A stretch of DNA of 64,000 nt, taken from NCBI GenBank assembly GCA_965248395.1, contig OZ252103.1, positions 1,426,001 to 1,490,000 on the forward strand, written 5' to 3'. A program made the position numbers and the translations under genes. Below, piece after piece: positions 51,897-60,569 of the stretch; position 1 is the first letter of the stretch; each line of letters begins with the position of its first letter. A model generated the notes under the pieces. That model saw only the letters and a list, made by a program, of their open reading frames with translations, searched no databases and had not been told where the DNA came from. Source of the stretch: JAAXHH01 sp965248395. Its GTDB lineage: Bacteria; JAAXHH01.

Positions 51897-53192
51897 ATGT
51901 CACAGGCCGCATTGCTGGAAAGGGCGGAACGGGTTTTCGTCGGCGGGTCGAACGGCGAATTCCACCTGCCGCCGGAGGCCAACCTGGTCGTATCCCACGG
52001 AGAGGGCGTCACCATCCACGACACCTCGGGCAGATCGTACATCGACTTTCTCCTGGGATCGGGCCCGATGATCCTCGGCCACGGCCATCCGGAAGTCGTG
52101 GAGGCAGTGACCCGCCAGGTCGCCCGGGGGACGACGTTCATGGCCCTCAACGAACCGTCCATCCAGCTGGCCGAACGGGTGGCCGTTGCATCCCCTTGCG
52201 GCGAGAAGGTCCGGCTGGTGGTAACCGGATCCGAATCGATCCAGTTCGCCCTGCGGGCCGCCCGAGCATTCACGGGGCGGGACCGATACCTCCGTTTCGA
52301 AGGGGGATGGCACGGCGTGAGCGATTCGGCGCTGCACGGGGCCAGGACGCTGAAACCCGGCACCTACCCGGCCACGGCGCCGGACGGCGGCGGCATTCCC
52401 CGGAGCTGGTCGGCGGACGTGCTGGCCACGCCCTTCAACGACGTGGAGCGGGCGGCGGAGGTCGTGGAAAGATTCCACGGCGAGATCGCCGCGATACTCA
52501 TCGAACCCCTCCAGCGCTGCATCCTGCCCCGGCCGGGGTTCTTCGAGGCGATGCGCGATCTGGCGACGACGCATGGCATCATCCTCATCTTCGACGAGAT
52601 CGTCACCGGTTTCCGCCTGGCCTGGGGAGGCGCCCAGGAACGCTACGGCGTGACGCCCGACCTGGCGGTCTACGGCAAGACGATCAGCGGCGGCTATCCC
52701 ATGGCCGCCATCTGCGGCAGGGCGGACGTGATGGACGTAATGAACGGCTGGCGTCCGGCGGACGATCCGAAGCGGATCATCGCATCGGGTACCTTCAACG
52801 GCTATCCCGTGGGCGCGGCGGCCGGCCTGGCCACCCTCGACGTGCTGGAACGGCCCGGAACCTACGAGCGGCTCTTCGCCATGGGCGATCGAATAACCCG
52901 GGAGATCACGGCCATGGGCGAGCGCCTGTCGATCCCCCTGCTCGTCGGCGGCGAAGGACCCGTGCTCCAGGTGCTCTTCACGAACGAACATGAAATCATC
53001 GACTACGGGTCCATGTTCCGCGCCGACAAGCACAAGGCCTTCGTCTTCGGCGTCGAGTTGATCAAGCGGGGGCTCTTCGTCAGTCCCTACGAAAAGATAT
53101 ACCTGTCCCTCGCCCATACGGACGACGACGTCGACCGTCTTCTGCAGGCGGCGGAAGAGGTGTTGCGGGACGTGATCGCGAAAATGGAGTAA
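51897..53192 (+). CDS. Class III aminotransferase (glutamate-1-semialdehyde aminomutase-like)
   Basis: 431 residues. SYIDFLLGSGPMILGHGHPEV, TGSESIQFALRAARAFTGR, LIFDEIVTGFRLAWGGAQ and Schiff-base Lys261 in YGKTISGGYPMAA, all features of the GSA aminomutase group (HemL-like). The group also contains amino acid racemases and decarboxylating aminotransferases, so tetrapyrrole synthesis is not implied. GGAAGGGA precedes its ATG. Followed after four bases by the SDR at 53197. Confidence 0.87.
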   Translation: MSQAALLERAERVFVGGSNGEFHLPPEANLVVSHGEGVTIHDTSGRSYIDFLLGSGPMILGHGHPEVVEAVTRQVARGTTFMALNEPSIQLAERVAVASPCGEKVRLVVTGSESIQFALRAARAFTGRDRYLRFEGGWHGVSDSALHGARTLKPGTYPATAPDGGGIPRSWSADVLATPFNDVERAAEVVERFHGEIAAILIEPLQRCILPRPGFFEAMRDLATTHGIILIFDEIVTGFRLAWGGAQERYGVTPDLAVYGKTISGGYPMAAICGRADVMDVMNGWRPADDPKRIIASGTFNGYPVGAAAGLATLDVLERPGTYERLFAMGDRITREITAMGERLSIPLLVGGEGPVLQVLFTNEHEIIDYGSMFRADKHKAFVFGVELIKRGLFVSPYEKIYLSLAHTDDDVDRLLQAAEEVLRDVIAKME

Positions 53193-53196
53193 AGCC

Positions 53197-53919
53197 ATGA
53201 AAAACGTCCTCCTCCTGGGCGCGTCCGGCAATATCGCGCCCCACATCATCCCCGGACTGGAACGACACTACAACCTGCGCCTGGCCGACATCCGCCCCCA
53301 TCCCGGCGGCAAGCCCACGATGCACGTGGACATGGGCGACTACGGGCAGGTGCTGGAAGCGGCCCGCGGCATGGACGCGATCATGAACTGGACCGTCGTC
53401 CGCCAGGATCCGGTGGCGAGTTTCACTGTGTCGGTCCGGGGCGCCTGGCACGTGATGAAGGCGGCGGCGGAACTGGGCATCACAAAGATCCTCCACACGG
53501 GTCCGGAGATCATCATCCCCGGTTATCTCCACGACCACGACATCGGCGACGTGCCCCAGGCGCCGGGCACGGGCTACTACATGCTGACGAAGCACCTGGC
53601 CATGGAAATCTGCAGGATCTATGCGCGCAGATACCGGATTCACACGGTGTGCTACCAGTTCAACGGACTGGGACCGATGCCGGAAGAGGCCGTGAGGAAC
53701 GCCGATCACCCGCCCTTCACCATCATCTACGACGATCTGGTGGAAGCCTGCCGCCTGGCCCTGGAAATCGAGGAGGTGCCGGACTACTTCCAGGCATTCA
53801 ACATGGGCAGCTACCTGCAACAGGGAAAGTATACTATCGAAAAGGCCCGCCGCATCCTGGGCTACGAACCCGTGACCAACCCGCAGCGGTTCTACAGGCG
53901 TCCGGTGGCGAACGCATGA
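53197..53919 (+). CDS. NAD-dependent epimerase/dehydratase family protein
   Basis: 240 residues, closely paralogous to the protein at 8653 (see that entry): KNVLLLGASGNIAPHIIPGL, LRLADIRPHP, YYMLTKHLAMEIC with the Tyr-x-x-x-Lys pair, FTIIYDDLVEACR, and ARRILGYEP. Start four bases after the aminotransferase stop. Its own stop overlaps the ATG of a truncated enolase-superfamily ORF. Probably reduces or epimerises a sugar acid intermediate. Confidence 0.84.
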   Translation: MKNVLLLGASGNIAPHIIPGLERHYNLRLADIRPHPGGKPTMHVDMGDYGQVLEAARGMDAIMNWTVVRQDPVASFTVSVRGAWHVMKAAAELGITKILHTGPEIIIPGYLHDHDIGDVPQAPGTGYYMLTKHLAMEICRIYARRYRIHTVCYQFNGLGPMPEEAVRNADHPPFTIIYDDLVEACRLALEIEEVPDYFQAFNMGSYLQQGKYTIEKARRILGYEPVTNPQRFYRRPVANA

Positions 53920-54113
53920 AGATCACGCGGTTCGAGGTGATTCCCCTGAAGCAGCGCGGACTCCTGCTCAAGGTGCATACGGACGCGGATCTCGTGGGTT
54001 ACGGGTCGCCCATGAACTACGAGCACGGCCGGCCGGTCACCCGGGCCATCCACGACATGGGCGACTACCTTGTCGGCCGCGACCCGGACGATCACTCCTA
54101 CTCGGATATCTGA
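53916..54113 (+). pseudogene. Truncated enolase-superfamily (mandelate racemase) N-terminal stub
   Basis: 65 residues starting MKITRFEVIPLKQRGLLLKVHTDADLVGYGSP and ending after YLVGRDPDDHSY with a stop. This is the N-terminal capping domain opening of mandelate racemase/muconate lactonising enzymes (MKIT... LVKVHTD... LVGWG... LLVGRDP...), which normally run to about 370-400 residues. The barrel with all catalytic residues is missing. It overlaps the previous stop (ATGA) as a true operon gene would. Next gene starts 18 bases later, so a deletion has fused the remnant to a new neighbour. Confidence 0.7.
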
Positions 54114-54131
54114 ACCGGGAACAGGTTCATT

Positions 54132-54974
54132 ATGCCTGATAAAAACGATCTCGTTGTTTTGTTGGTTATATGTGGGTCCGTATTGCTCGCCTGCGCGGTG
54201 GAGCCGGATCCATCGGCGTCGCCAGCAGAGCCTGGAACCCGGTTGAAGTATAACCTGGCCGCAACACCAGGAAATTCGGCCTCGGCCACCGCGGACACAT
54301 CCTGGTCGCCGCCGCGGCCGCGTTCGGTCCACGAGCGGCGGGAAGAACGGGAAAGCATGGTCGCGGAGATTGAACGGAAGTCCCCGATGGTTACGGACGG
54401 GGCCGTGCTTCGGGCCATGAGGACCGTTCCCCGTCACGTGTTCGTCCACGAGCAGACACGGCGCATCGCCTACGACGACACGCCCCTGCCCATCGGGCTC
54501 GGGCAGACCATCTCCCAGCCCTACATCGTCGCGTACATGTCCGAGCTGCTGGAACTGGAACCTGATTCCAGGGTCCTGGAGATCGGCACGGGTTCGGGCT
54601 ACCAGGCCGCCGTACTCGCCCAACTGACGCCCCACGTATACACCGTGGAGATCATCGAACCCCTGCTGGAACGGGCCCTGGGCCTGCTGGACGAAGAGGG
54701 TTACGACACGGTGCAGGCCCGCCAGGGCGACGGCTACTTCGGCTGGCCTGAAGCAGGACCCTTCGACGCCATCATCGTCACCTGCGCGGCCGGCCATCTT
54801 CCGCCGCTTCTGTGGTCCCAGCTCAAGCCGGGCGGCCGTATCGTCATTCCCATCGGCGAGGTGACGGGCGTGCAGCGGCTTGTCGTCGCGGAGAAGACCG
54901 CGGACGGTCAGCGAACCTCCCGCACCGTCATGCCCGTGCGTTTCGTGCCCATGACCGGGCGAGTGGAACAGTGA
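54132..54974 (+). CDS. pcm: Protein-L-isoaspartate O-methyltransferase, lipoprotein form
   Basis: 280 residues. Signal with possible lipobox LLAC (Cys about 22), a Pro/Ser-rich linker to about residue 65, then the PCMT domain: MVAEIERKSPMVTDGAVLRAMRTVPR, PLPIGLGQTISQPYIVAYM and SAM-binding LEIGTGSGYQAAVLAQL, FDAIIVTCAAGHLPPLL. It methylates isoaspartyl residues in damaged proteins. An exported lipid-anchored form is known from some bacteria. Its stop overlaps the GTG of the next gene (GTGA). Confidence 0.88.
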   Translation: MPDKNDLVVLLVICGSVLLACAVEPDPSASPAEPGTRLKYNLAATPGNSASATADTSWSPPRPRSVHERREERESMVAEIERKSPMVTDGAVLRAMRTVPRHVFVHEQTRRIAYDDTPLPIGLGQTISQPYIVAYMSELLELEPDSRVLEIGTGSGYQAAVLAQLTPHVYTVEIIEPLLERALGLLDEEGYDTVQARQGDGYFGWPEAGPFDAIIVTCAAGHLPPLLWSQLKPGGRIVIPIGEVTGVQRLVVAEKTADGQRTSRTVMPVRFVPMTGRVEQ

Positions 54975-57460
54975 CTTCGCGGCCTGGCAACGCAGATTCT
55001 GCGGCAGGCCTGTCGCCGCGCTACCTCGTACGTGCCGCCGGCCTGGTGTCCTGCGGCGTCATCGGCTTCGAGATCGGGCTGATGCGGGTGCTGCAGTACG
55101 CGAGCTGGTACCATTTCGCCTTCCTCGTCATCACCATCGCCCTCCTCGGCTTCGGGATGAGCGGCACGATCCTGTCGCTGTGGCGCGGCTTCCTCTTGCG
55201 CCACCGGCACGCGGCCGTCCCCGTCTTGGCCCTCCTCACCGCACTTTCCATACCCACCATGCTGGCAGTAGCCCAACTGCTTCCCGTATCCGGCCGTTTT
55301 GTACCCGGCCTGGCCTTCGTTCAACTGGCCTGGTGGGCGGGTTACTGGGTCCTGCTGACCGTCCCCTTCGCACTGGGCGCCACGGCCATCGGGCTCCTGC
55401 TGATGTCCGCGGGGGAACGACTGTCCGCCGTCTACGCGTCGAATCTCATGGGAAGCGCGGCCGGCGCGGTCGGCGTAACGATCGTCATGTATTACGTGGA
55501 ACCCGCGTGGCTGGGCTTCGCGACCGGCGCGGTCGTCCTGGCCGCGGTCGTCCGTCCTGAGCGTCCGGGAATGAGCGCGGGCCTGGTATCCGCGGGGCTT
55601 CTGGCCGGCGTGCTGATGGTGCTGCCCGGCTCACCATCCATCCGTATCGATGACGACAAGTACCTCGCCTACGTGGACAGGCTCGTGGAAGGCGGGCAGG
55701 CCGAGCGGTTGGCCGGCGCACAGGGTCCGTCCGGGGTCGTGGAGGTTTTCCGAAGCGATACCTTCCACGACATGGCCTTCATCACCGACGAAAGCATGCC
55801 TCCATCCATGGCGTCCATCGTCGTCGACGGCCACCGCACGGCCTCCCTGCTGAAGATCGACGACGCGGCCCAGGCGGAAGCCCTGGACGGCACGCTGATG
55901 GCCCTGCCCTACGAGCTGGTTCCAGCCAATCCCCGGGTACTGCTGCTGGACGAGGCCGGAGGCGGCAACATCTGGCTGGCCCGCCGCAAAGGGGCGGACT
56001 CGGTGGACGTGGTCCAGTCGAACCGGGTCCTGCTGGACCTGCTGGCGGGATCGCTGAAGGAAGAGGGCGGCGAGGTTTTCAACCTGCCAGGCGTCTCGCT
56101 CCATTCCGTAGAACCGCGGGCATTCGTCGAAGGCTCGAAGGATTCCTACGACCTCATTCAATTGTCGGGGATGGAATCGTGGTCGGCGGCCGCGGGCGGA
56201 CTGGAAGGGTTGAACCAGGATCATCTCGTGACGGTGGAGGGCATGGCGTCCTGCCTGCGCCGGCTATCCCCGGATGGGATCCTGCACGTCTCCCGCGGCA
56301 TTCAGCTTCCGCCCCGGGACAACGCCAAAATCTTGGCGACGATGATCGCGGCACTGGAACAGGCGGGCATCTCTCGGCCCGGCGCCCACATAGCCATGAT
56401 CCGCGACTTCCTGGGTGTCCTGACCATGGTCCGGCTCCGGCCCTGGAGGGATGATGAGATCCAACGGTTGCGGGACCAGTCGGCGGCGCGAAACCTGACC
56501 CCGGTGTATTTCGATGGAATAACGGCGGGCGAACTGAACCGTCCCGACGAATTGCCGGGTCCCCCCGGGGAGGAGGGAGACTATCTGTACCACGCCATGC
56601 TTGCAATGTTGTCGCAGGAACCTGGCGAAAAAGACCGGTTTATGGATTCGTGGCCCTTCGACGTCCGTCCGGCCACCGACGACCGCCCTTTCTTCGGCAA
56701 TTTCGGCAAGCTGAACGCCCTGCCCGAATTTCGAAGGGTTTATGGAGCGGGATGGCTATTGAGATCGGAACTGGCCTTTCTCTTTGTTCTCGCTGCCGCG
56801 GCCTTCGTGGCCCTGGCCGGTGGGGTGCTCATCCTGGCGCCGTTCGCTTTTCGGTCCGACATCCGAAGGGCATCGGGCCGGTCAGCAGCCGCGGCGTACT
56901 TTTTCGCCATCGGACTGGCCTACCTGGTGTTGGAAATCGCCTTTCTGTCCGGTTTCCAGCGTCTCCTGGGCGATCCGGTGATCGGCGGGGCGGCCAACGT
57001 GGGGGGCTTTCTTCTCTGTTCGGGCCTGGGCAGCCTGGCGGCGAACCGCATCGCATCCTTCCCCGGCGTGTCCCTGGCCAGGCTGGCGATGGTGCCGGCG
57101 GTCCTGGCCATTCCGGTATTCACGGCCCTGATCCTTCTCACCCTGTACGGCGGCGCGTGGCCGCTGCCTCTCCGTCTTGCGGCGGTATTGGTCCTCATCG
57201 CACCCCTGGCCTTCGCCATGGGCCTGCCCTTCCCGCTCGGACTGCAATTGTTTGGGAAACGGTCCACCGCCCTGGTTCCCTGGGCCTGGGGCGTCAACGG
57301 TTGCGCCTCCGTCCTGGCTTCGCCGCTGGCCATGATGATCGCCATGCAATGGGGATTTACCCTGACGGTGGCGGTGGCGGCGGTCTGCTACGCGATGGCT
57401 GGGTGGGTGGCGATGAAAGGCAGTCTTCCAACTCAATCAGAGCAACATACGAATTTCTAG
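54971..57460 (+). CDS. Multi-pass membrane protein with a spermidine-synthase-like domain
   Basis: 829 residues from GTG at 54971, overlapping the pcm stop. N-terminal block of about six membrane helices (GLVSCGVIGFEIGLMRVLQ, FLVITIALLGFGMSGTIL, WLVLLTVPFALGATAIGL) is a spermidine synthase-type membrane extension; a central soluble part (residues about 215-560) has VLLLDEAGGGNIWLARRKG in place of the SAM-binding motif; another set of helices (FVLAAAAFVALAGGVLIL, FFAIGLAYLVLEIAFLSGF) closes the protein. The aminopropyltransferase motif is degraded, so enzymatic function is doubtful. Together with pcm it may handle a SAM-related surface process; that is inference. Confidence 0.8.
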   Translation: MTSRPGNADSAAGLSPRYLVRAAGLVSCGVIGFEIGLMRVLQYASWYHFAFLVITIALLGFGMSGTILSLWRGFLLRHRHAAVPVLALLTALSIPTMLAVAQLLPVSGRFVPGLAFVQLAWWAGYWVLLTVPFALGATAIGLLLMSAGERLSAVYASNLMGSAAGAVGVTIVMYYVEPAWLGFATGAVVLAAVVRPERPGMSAGLVSAGLLAGVLMVLPGSPSIRIDDDKYLAYVDRLVEGGQAERLAGAQGPSGVVEVFRSDTFHDMAFITDESMPPSMASIVVDGHRTASLLKIDDAAQAEALDGTLMALPYELVPANPRVLLLDEAGGGNIWLARRKGADSVDVVQSNRVLLDLLAGSLKEEGGEVFNLPGVSLHSVEPRAFVEGSKDSYDLIQLSGMESWSAAAGGLEGLNQDHLVTVEGMASCLRRLSPDGILHVSRGIQLPPRDNAKILATMIAALEQAGISRPGAHIAMIRDFLGVLTMVRLRPWRDDEIQRLRDQSAARNLTPVYFDGITAGELNRPDELPGPPGEEGDYLYHAMLAMLSQEPGEKDRFMDSWPFDVRPATDDRPFFGNFGKLNALPEFRRVYGAGWLLRSELAFLFVLAAAAFVALAGGVLILAPFAFRSDIRRASGRSAAAAYFFAIGLAYLVLEIAFLSGFQRLLGDPVIGGAANVGGFLLCSGLGSLAANRIASFPGVSLARLAMVPAVLAIPVFTALILLTLYGGAWPLPLRLAAVLVLIAPLAFAMGLPFPLGLQLFGKRSTALVPWAWGVNGCASVLASPLAMMIAMQWGFTLTVAVAAVCYAMAGWVAMKGSLPTQSEQHTNF

Positions 57461-58263
57461 TGCCGGTCCACTCGGGGTTCGATGGGCAGTTGACGGAACT
57501 CCTGGATCAGTCCCGCCAACTCCTCCGAAGCGGCGCGGTAGAGCTGCTCTCCCTTCTCCACCGTGGCGACCGAGGCGTCGCCGATAACGCCGGACTCGGA
57601 AATCCGGGACCACTGGTCCATCATGCGCAGGGGCGAGGCGCCCTTGCCGCGGATCCAGCCGCGCCAGTAGTATTTCGACACGGGGATCTTCACCTCGCGC
57701 ACCGCCTTGTCCATCTGGATGGCCTCGTCGTTGAGGTAGCGGTAGACCGAGGTCTCTATCTCGTCGGCGTGGGACTGCAGTTCGGAATCTCCGATCTCCC
57801 ACAGCTTGGACTGGGCCACGCTCCACCAGTTGAGCGTCCCGCAGTGGGCGTCCGTTTCGATGACCGTACGCCGCGAGGCCGTCTCAAGGATGGTGGCGTT
57901 GGAACCGTGGCCGTTGACGATCAGGATCTTTTGGAAGCCGTGGTGGGCCACGCTGCGGGTGATGTCCACGACGAAGTCCTGCAGGTGGTCGTCCCGCACG
58001 GTGATCGTACCGGGGAAGTCCATGTGGTGGTCTTCGAAACCGTAGGGCAGCGCCGGCAGGATCAGCACCTCGTCCGGGATGAGCCGCGCGGCGCCCTCGC
58101 ACACGCTGCTCACCAGGAAGGTGTCCACGTCCATGGGCATGTGGTAGCCATGGTCTTCCGTGGAGCCAACGGGCAGGATAACGGCTGGCTGGTCCTTCAC
58201 CTTGTCCCGCAGTTCAACCCAGGTATAGTGGTCGTATCGGTAGGGCAGTCTTGGCCCCTTCAT
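57457..58263 (-). CDS. Creatininase-family amidohydrolase
   Basis: 268 residues. PVGSTEDHGYHMPMDVDTF (Glu, His, Asp metal ligands), PYGFEDHHMDFPGTITV and ILIVNGHGSNATIL, the three conserved blocks of creatininase/MftE-type enzymes. Typical length about 260. It hydrolyses amide bonds in small cyclic or linear substrates. Its end overlaps the convergent spermidine-synthase-like gene by four bases. AGGGG precedes the ATG. It is the last gene of the minus-strand catabolic run. Confidence 0.87.
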   Translation of the reverse strand: MKGPRLPYRYDHYTWVELRDKVKDQPAVILPVGSTEDHGYHMPMDVDTFLVSSVCEGAARLIPDEVLILPALPYGFEDHHMDFPGTITVRDDHLQDFVVDITRSVAHHGFQKILIVNGHGSNATILETASRRTVIETDAHCGTLNWWSVAQSKLWEIGDSELQSHADEIETSVYRYLNDEAIQMDKAVREVKIPVSKYYWRGWIRGKGASPLRMMDQWSRISESGVIGDASVATVEKGEQLYRAASEELAGLIQEFRQLPIEPRVDRH

Positions 58264-58273
58264 GATTTCCCCT

Positions 58274-59341
58274 TCAGTTCATTCTGGGCATGACTTCGTG
58301 GACGAAGAGGTCCATGCTGTGGAGCCAGGCCTCCTTGTCGTCCCAGTCGTATCCCATCAGGATCAACGTGCCGAAATCCCCGGTCTCCTCCCGCATCACG
58401 TTCAACCGGCGCACGACCTCATCCACGTCGCCGTGGATGATCTGTTCCGTCATCAGGTAGTCCAGGTTGCATTCCGAGTCCGGCATGTCCGGGTCCCGTT
58501 TCAGCATCTTCCTGCCCAGTCCCTGGTCGAACAGGCCGCCGAGGTATTCGAAGCCCAGGCCCAGAGAATTGGTGCGCACTTTCTCTTTCGCTTCTTCCTT
58601 GCTGTCGGCGAGAAAGATGCTGCGGCAGATGCGCCAGTCATTGCGGTCGGGCGTACGTCCGGCGTCGAGCGCCGCCTGTTCGTATACCCGCCAGTTGTCG
58701 GCCACCACGTTGCCCGGGGATATGTTCGCGCTGATGGGAGACCAGCCTTTCTCGCCGGCGGCCTTCATCGTGGAGGAATTCATGCTCATCCCGGGCGCGC
58801 AGATGGGTGGATGGGGTTTCTGCAGGGGCTTGTGGATGTAGCCGATCAGGGTGTCATGGTCCACGTTTTCTTCGAGGTCGATCTGCCAGAAGCGTCCGTT
58901 CAGGTGATAGGGCGGGTCCTGGCTCCAGATCTGCAGGATCATTTCCGCCGATTCGGTGGCCATGGCGCTGTTGAGTTTCGGATCGATCTTGTAGAGTTCC
59001 AGATCCGCCGTCACGCTGCCGGGGCCGAAGCAGAGGTTGAGACGGCCGTGGGAAAGCTGGTCCATGAAGGCCAGCCGGCTGGCGACGTGGGCGGGGTGGT
59101 GATAGGGCAGGCAGGTCGGGGCCGTGCCGAGCCGGATGGTGTCGGTCATGGCCAGGGCCTTGCCGATGAAGGCCTCGGGCAGGACTATGTTTTCATACTT
59201 CATGGTGTGGTGTTCGCCGATCCAGAACTCGGTGAATCCCAGTTCTTCGCAGCGTACGATCAGTTCCAGGTCCTCGTCGTGGCACTGCGCCGCCGGTTTG
59301 ACCGGGTCGTGGAACGGCATGATGAACATTCCATAATTCAT
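58274..59341 (-). CDS. LLM class flavin-dependent oxidoreductase (paralogue 1)
   Basis: 355 residues, luciferase-like monooxygenase TIM barrel. Marks: PAAQCHDEDLELIVRCEELGF, FWIGEHHTMKYENI, IRLGTAPTCLPYHHPAHVASRLA, SHGRLNLCFGPGSV. It uses reduced flavin and oxygen to oxidise an aldehyde or other substrate. One of three tandem paralogues (with 59453 and 60570). The stop is 11 bases before the creatininase start. Confidence 0.9.
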   Translation of the reverse strand: MNYGMFIMPFHDPVKPAAQCHDEDLELIVRCEELGFTEFWIGEHHTMKYENIVLPEAFIGKALAMTDTIRLGTAPTCLPYHHPAHVASRLAFMDQLSHGRLNLCFGPGSVTADLELYKIDPKLNSAMATESAEMILQIWSQDPPYHLNGRFWQIDLEENVDHDTLIGYIHKPLQKPHPPICAPGMSMNSSTMKAAGEKGWSPISANISPGNVVADNWRVYEQAALDAGRTPDRNDWRICRSIFLADSKEEAKEKVRTNSLGLGFEYLGGLFDQGLGRKMLKRDPDMPDSECNLDYLMTEQIIHGDVDEVVRRLNVMREETGDFGTLILMGYDWDDKEAWLHSMDLFVHEVMPRMN

Positions 59342-59452
59342 ATTGCGTCTCCAGTGCTTAAACGTCCCTCGTTATCGCTTTTCCAGTGCTTTAATGCCCT
59401 CGTTCGGGCGGTGTTCGAATTGCGGCTGGCCAACTGTGTCGCCGCCAACCGC

Positions 59453-60541
59453 TCAACTATTCATTGCCGGCATGACTTCGTTGACGAAAAGCTCCGTGCT
59501 GCGCAGCCAGGCGGCCTTGTCTTCCGCGTCGTTCCAGTCGAACGCCATGAGGATCAACGTGCCGAAGTCTCCCGTCTCGTCCCGCAGTTCGTTGAGGCGG
59601 CGGACCACCTCGTCCACGTCGCCATGAATGATCTGTTCGCTCAGAAAGTAGTCCCTGTCGCACGCCTCGTCGGCCAAGTCCGGATCGCGCTTGAACATCT
59701 TCTTGCGGCCGGGTTCCTGCCCCTTGTCCAGGACCCCGCCGAGGAATTCGAAAAACCGGCCGAGGTAACTCGACCACGCGCGTCTCCTTGCCTCGTCCCG
59801 GTCGTCGGCCACGAATATGCTGCGGCAGATGCGCCAGTCGTTCCGGTCGGGCGTGCGGCCCGCCTCGAGTGCCGCCTTCTCGTATACCTTCCAGTTGTCC
59901 GCCACGACGTTGCCCGCGATGAGGTTGCTGCTGATGGGCGCCCACCCCTTCCGTCCGGCGGACTTCATGGTCGTGGAGTTCATGCTCATGGCCGGCGCGC
60001 AGATGGGCGGATGGGGCCGCTGCAGGGGTTTCTGGATGATGCCGAGATGGGACTCCCGGTCCACCCACTTCTCCAGGCCGATACGCCAGAATCGTCCGTC
60101 GTACCGGTAGGGCGGGTCCTCTTGCCACAGCTGGAGGATGATCTCCGCGGCCTCTTCCACCATGGCGCTGTTTACACTGGGGTCGATTGCGAAAAGCTCC
60201 ATGTCCGGAAAGACGCTGCCCGGGCCGAAGCACAGGTTGAGGCGGCCGTGGGAAAGGTGGTCCAGGAAGGCCAGGCGCGTGGCCACGTGGGCCGGGTGAT
60301 GGTAGGGCAGGCACGTGGGCGCCGTACCCAGCCGGATCGTGCCGGTCATGGCCAGGGCCTTGCCGATGAAGGCCTCGGGCAGGGCGATGTTCTCCCACTG
60401 GTGGGTGTGATGTTCGCCGATCCAGAATTCGGAAAACCCCATCTCCTCCGCCAGCACCACCAGTTCCAGGTCCTCGTCATAGCACTGGGCCGGCGGTTTT
60501 GCAGGATCGTGGAATGGCATGATGAACATACCGTGTTTCAT
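59453..60541 (-). CDS. LLM class flavin-dependent oxidoreductase (paralogue 2)
   Basis: 362 residues with the same blocks as its neighbour (PPAQCYDEDLELVVLAEEMGF, FWIGEHHTHQWENI, TIRLGTAPTCLPYHHPAHVAT, SHGRLNLCFGPGSV). Most similar to paralogue 1. The 111-base gap to paralogue 1 contains no gene. A 765-codon frame on the opposite strand is a shadow. Confidence 0.9.
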   Translation of the reverse strand: MKHGMFIMPFHDPAKPPAQCYDEDLELVVLAEEMGFSEFWIGEHHTHQWENIALPEAFIGKALAMTGTIRLGTAPTCLPYHHPAHVATRLAFLDHLSHGRLNLCFGPGSVFPDMELFAIDPSVNSAMVEEAAEIILQLWQEDPPYRYDGRFWRIGLEKWVDRESHLGIIQKPLQRPHPPICAPAMSMNSTTMKSAGRKGWAPISSNLIAGNVVADNWKVYEKAALEAGRTPDRNDWRICRSIFVADDRDEARRRAWSSYLGRFFEFLGGVLDKGQEPGRKKMFKRDPDLADEACDRDYFLSEQIIHGDVDEVVRRLNELRDETGDFGTLILMAFDWNDAEDKAAWLRSTELFVNEVMPAMNS

Positions 60542-60569
60542 TTACGATGCTCCGTATAGGCCGCTACGC

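Noticed and set aside
58262..60559. A 765-codon open frame on the plus strand
   Set aside because: It lies exactly antisense to two tandem LLM oxidoreductase genes with strong protein motifs; long open antisense frames are common in GC-rich DNA, and its sequence shows no domain.
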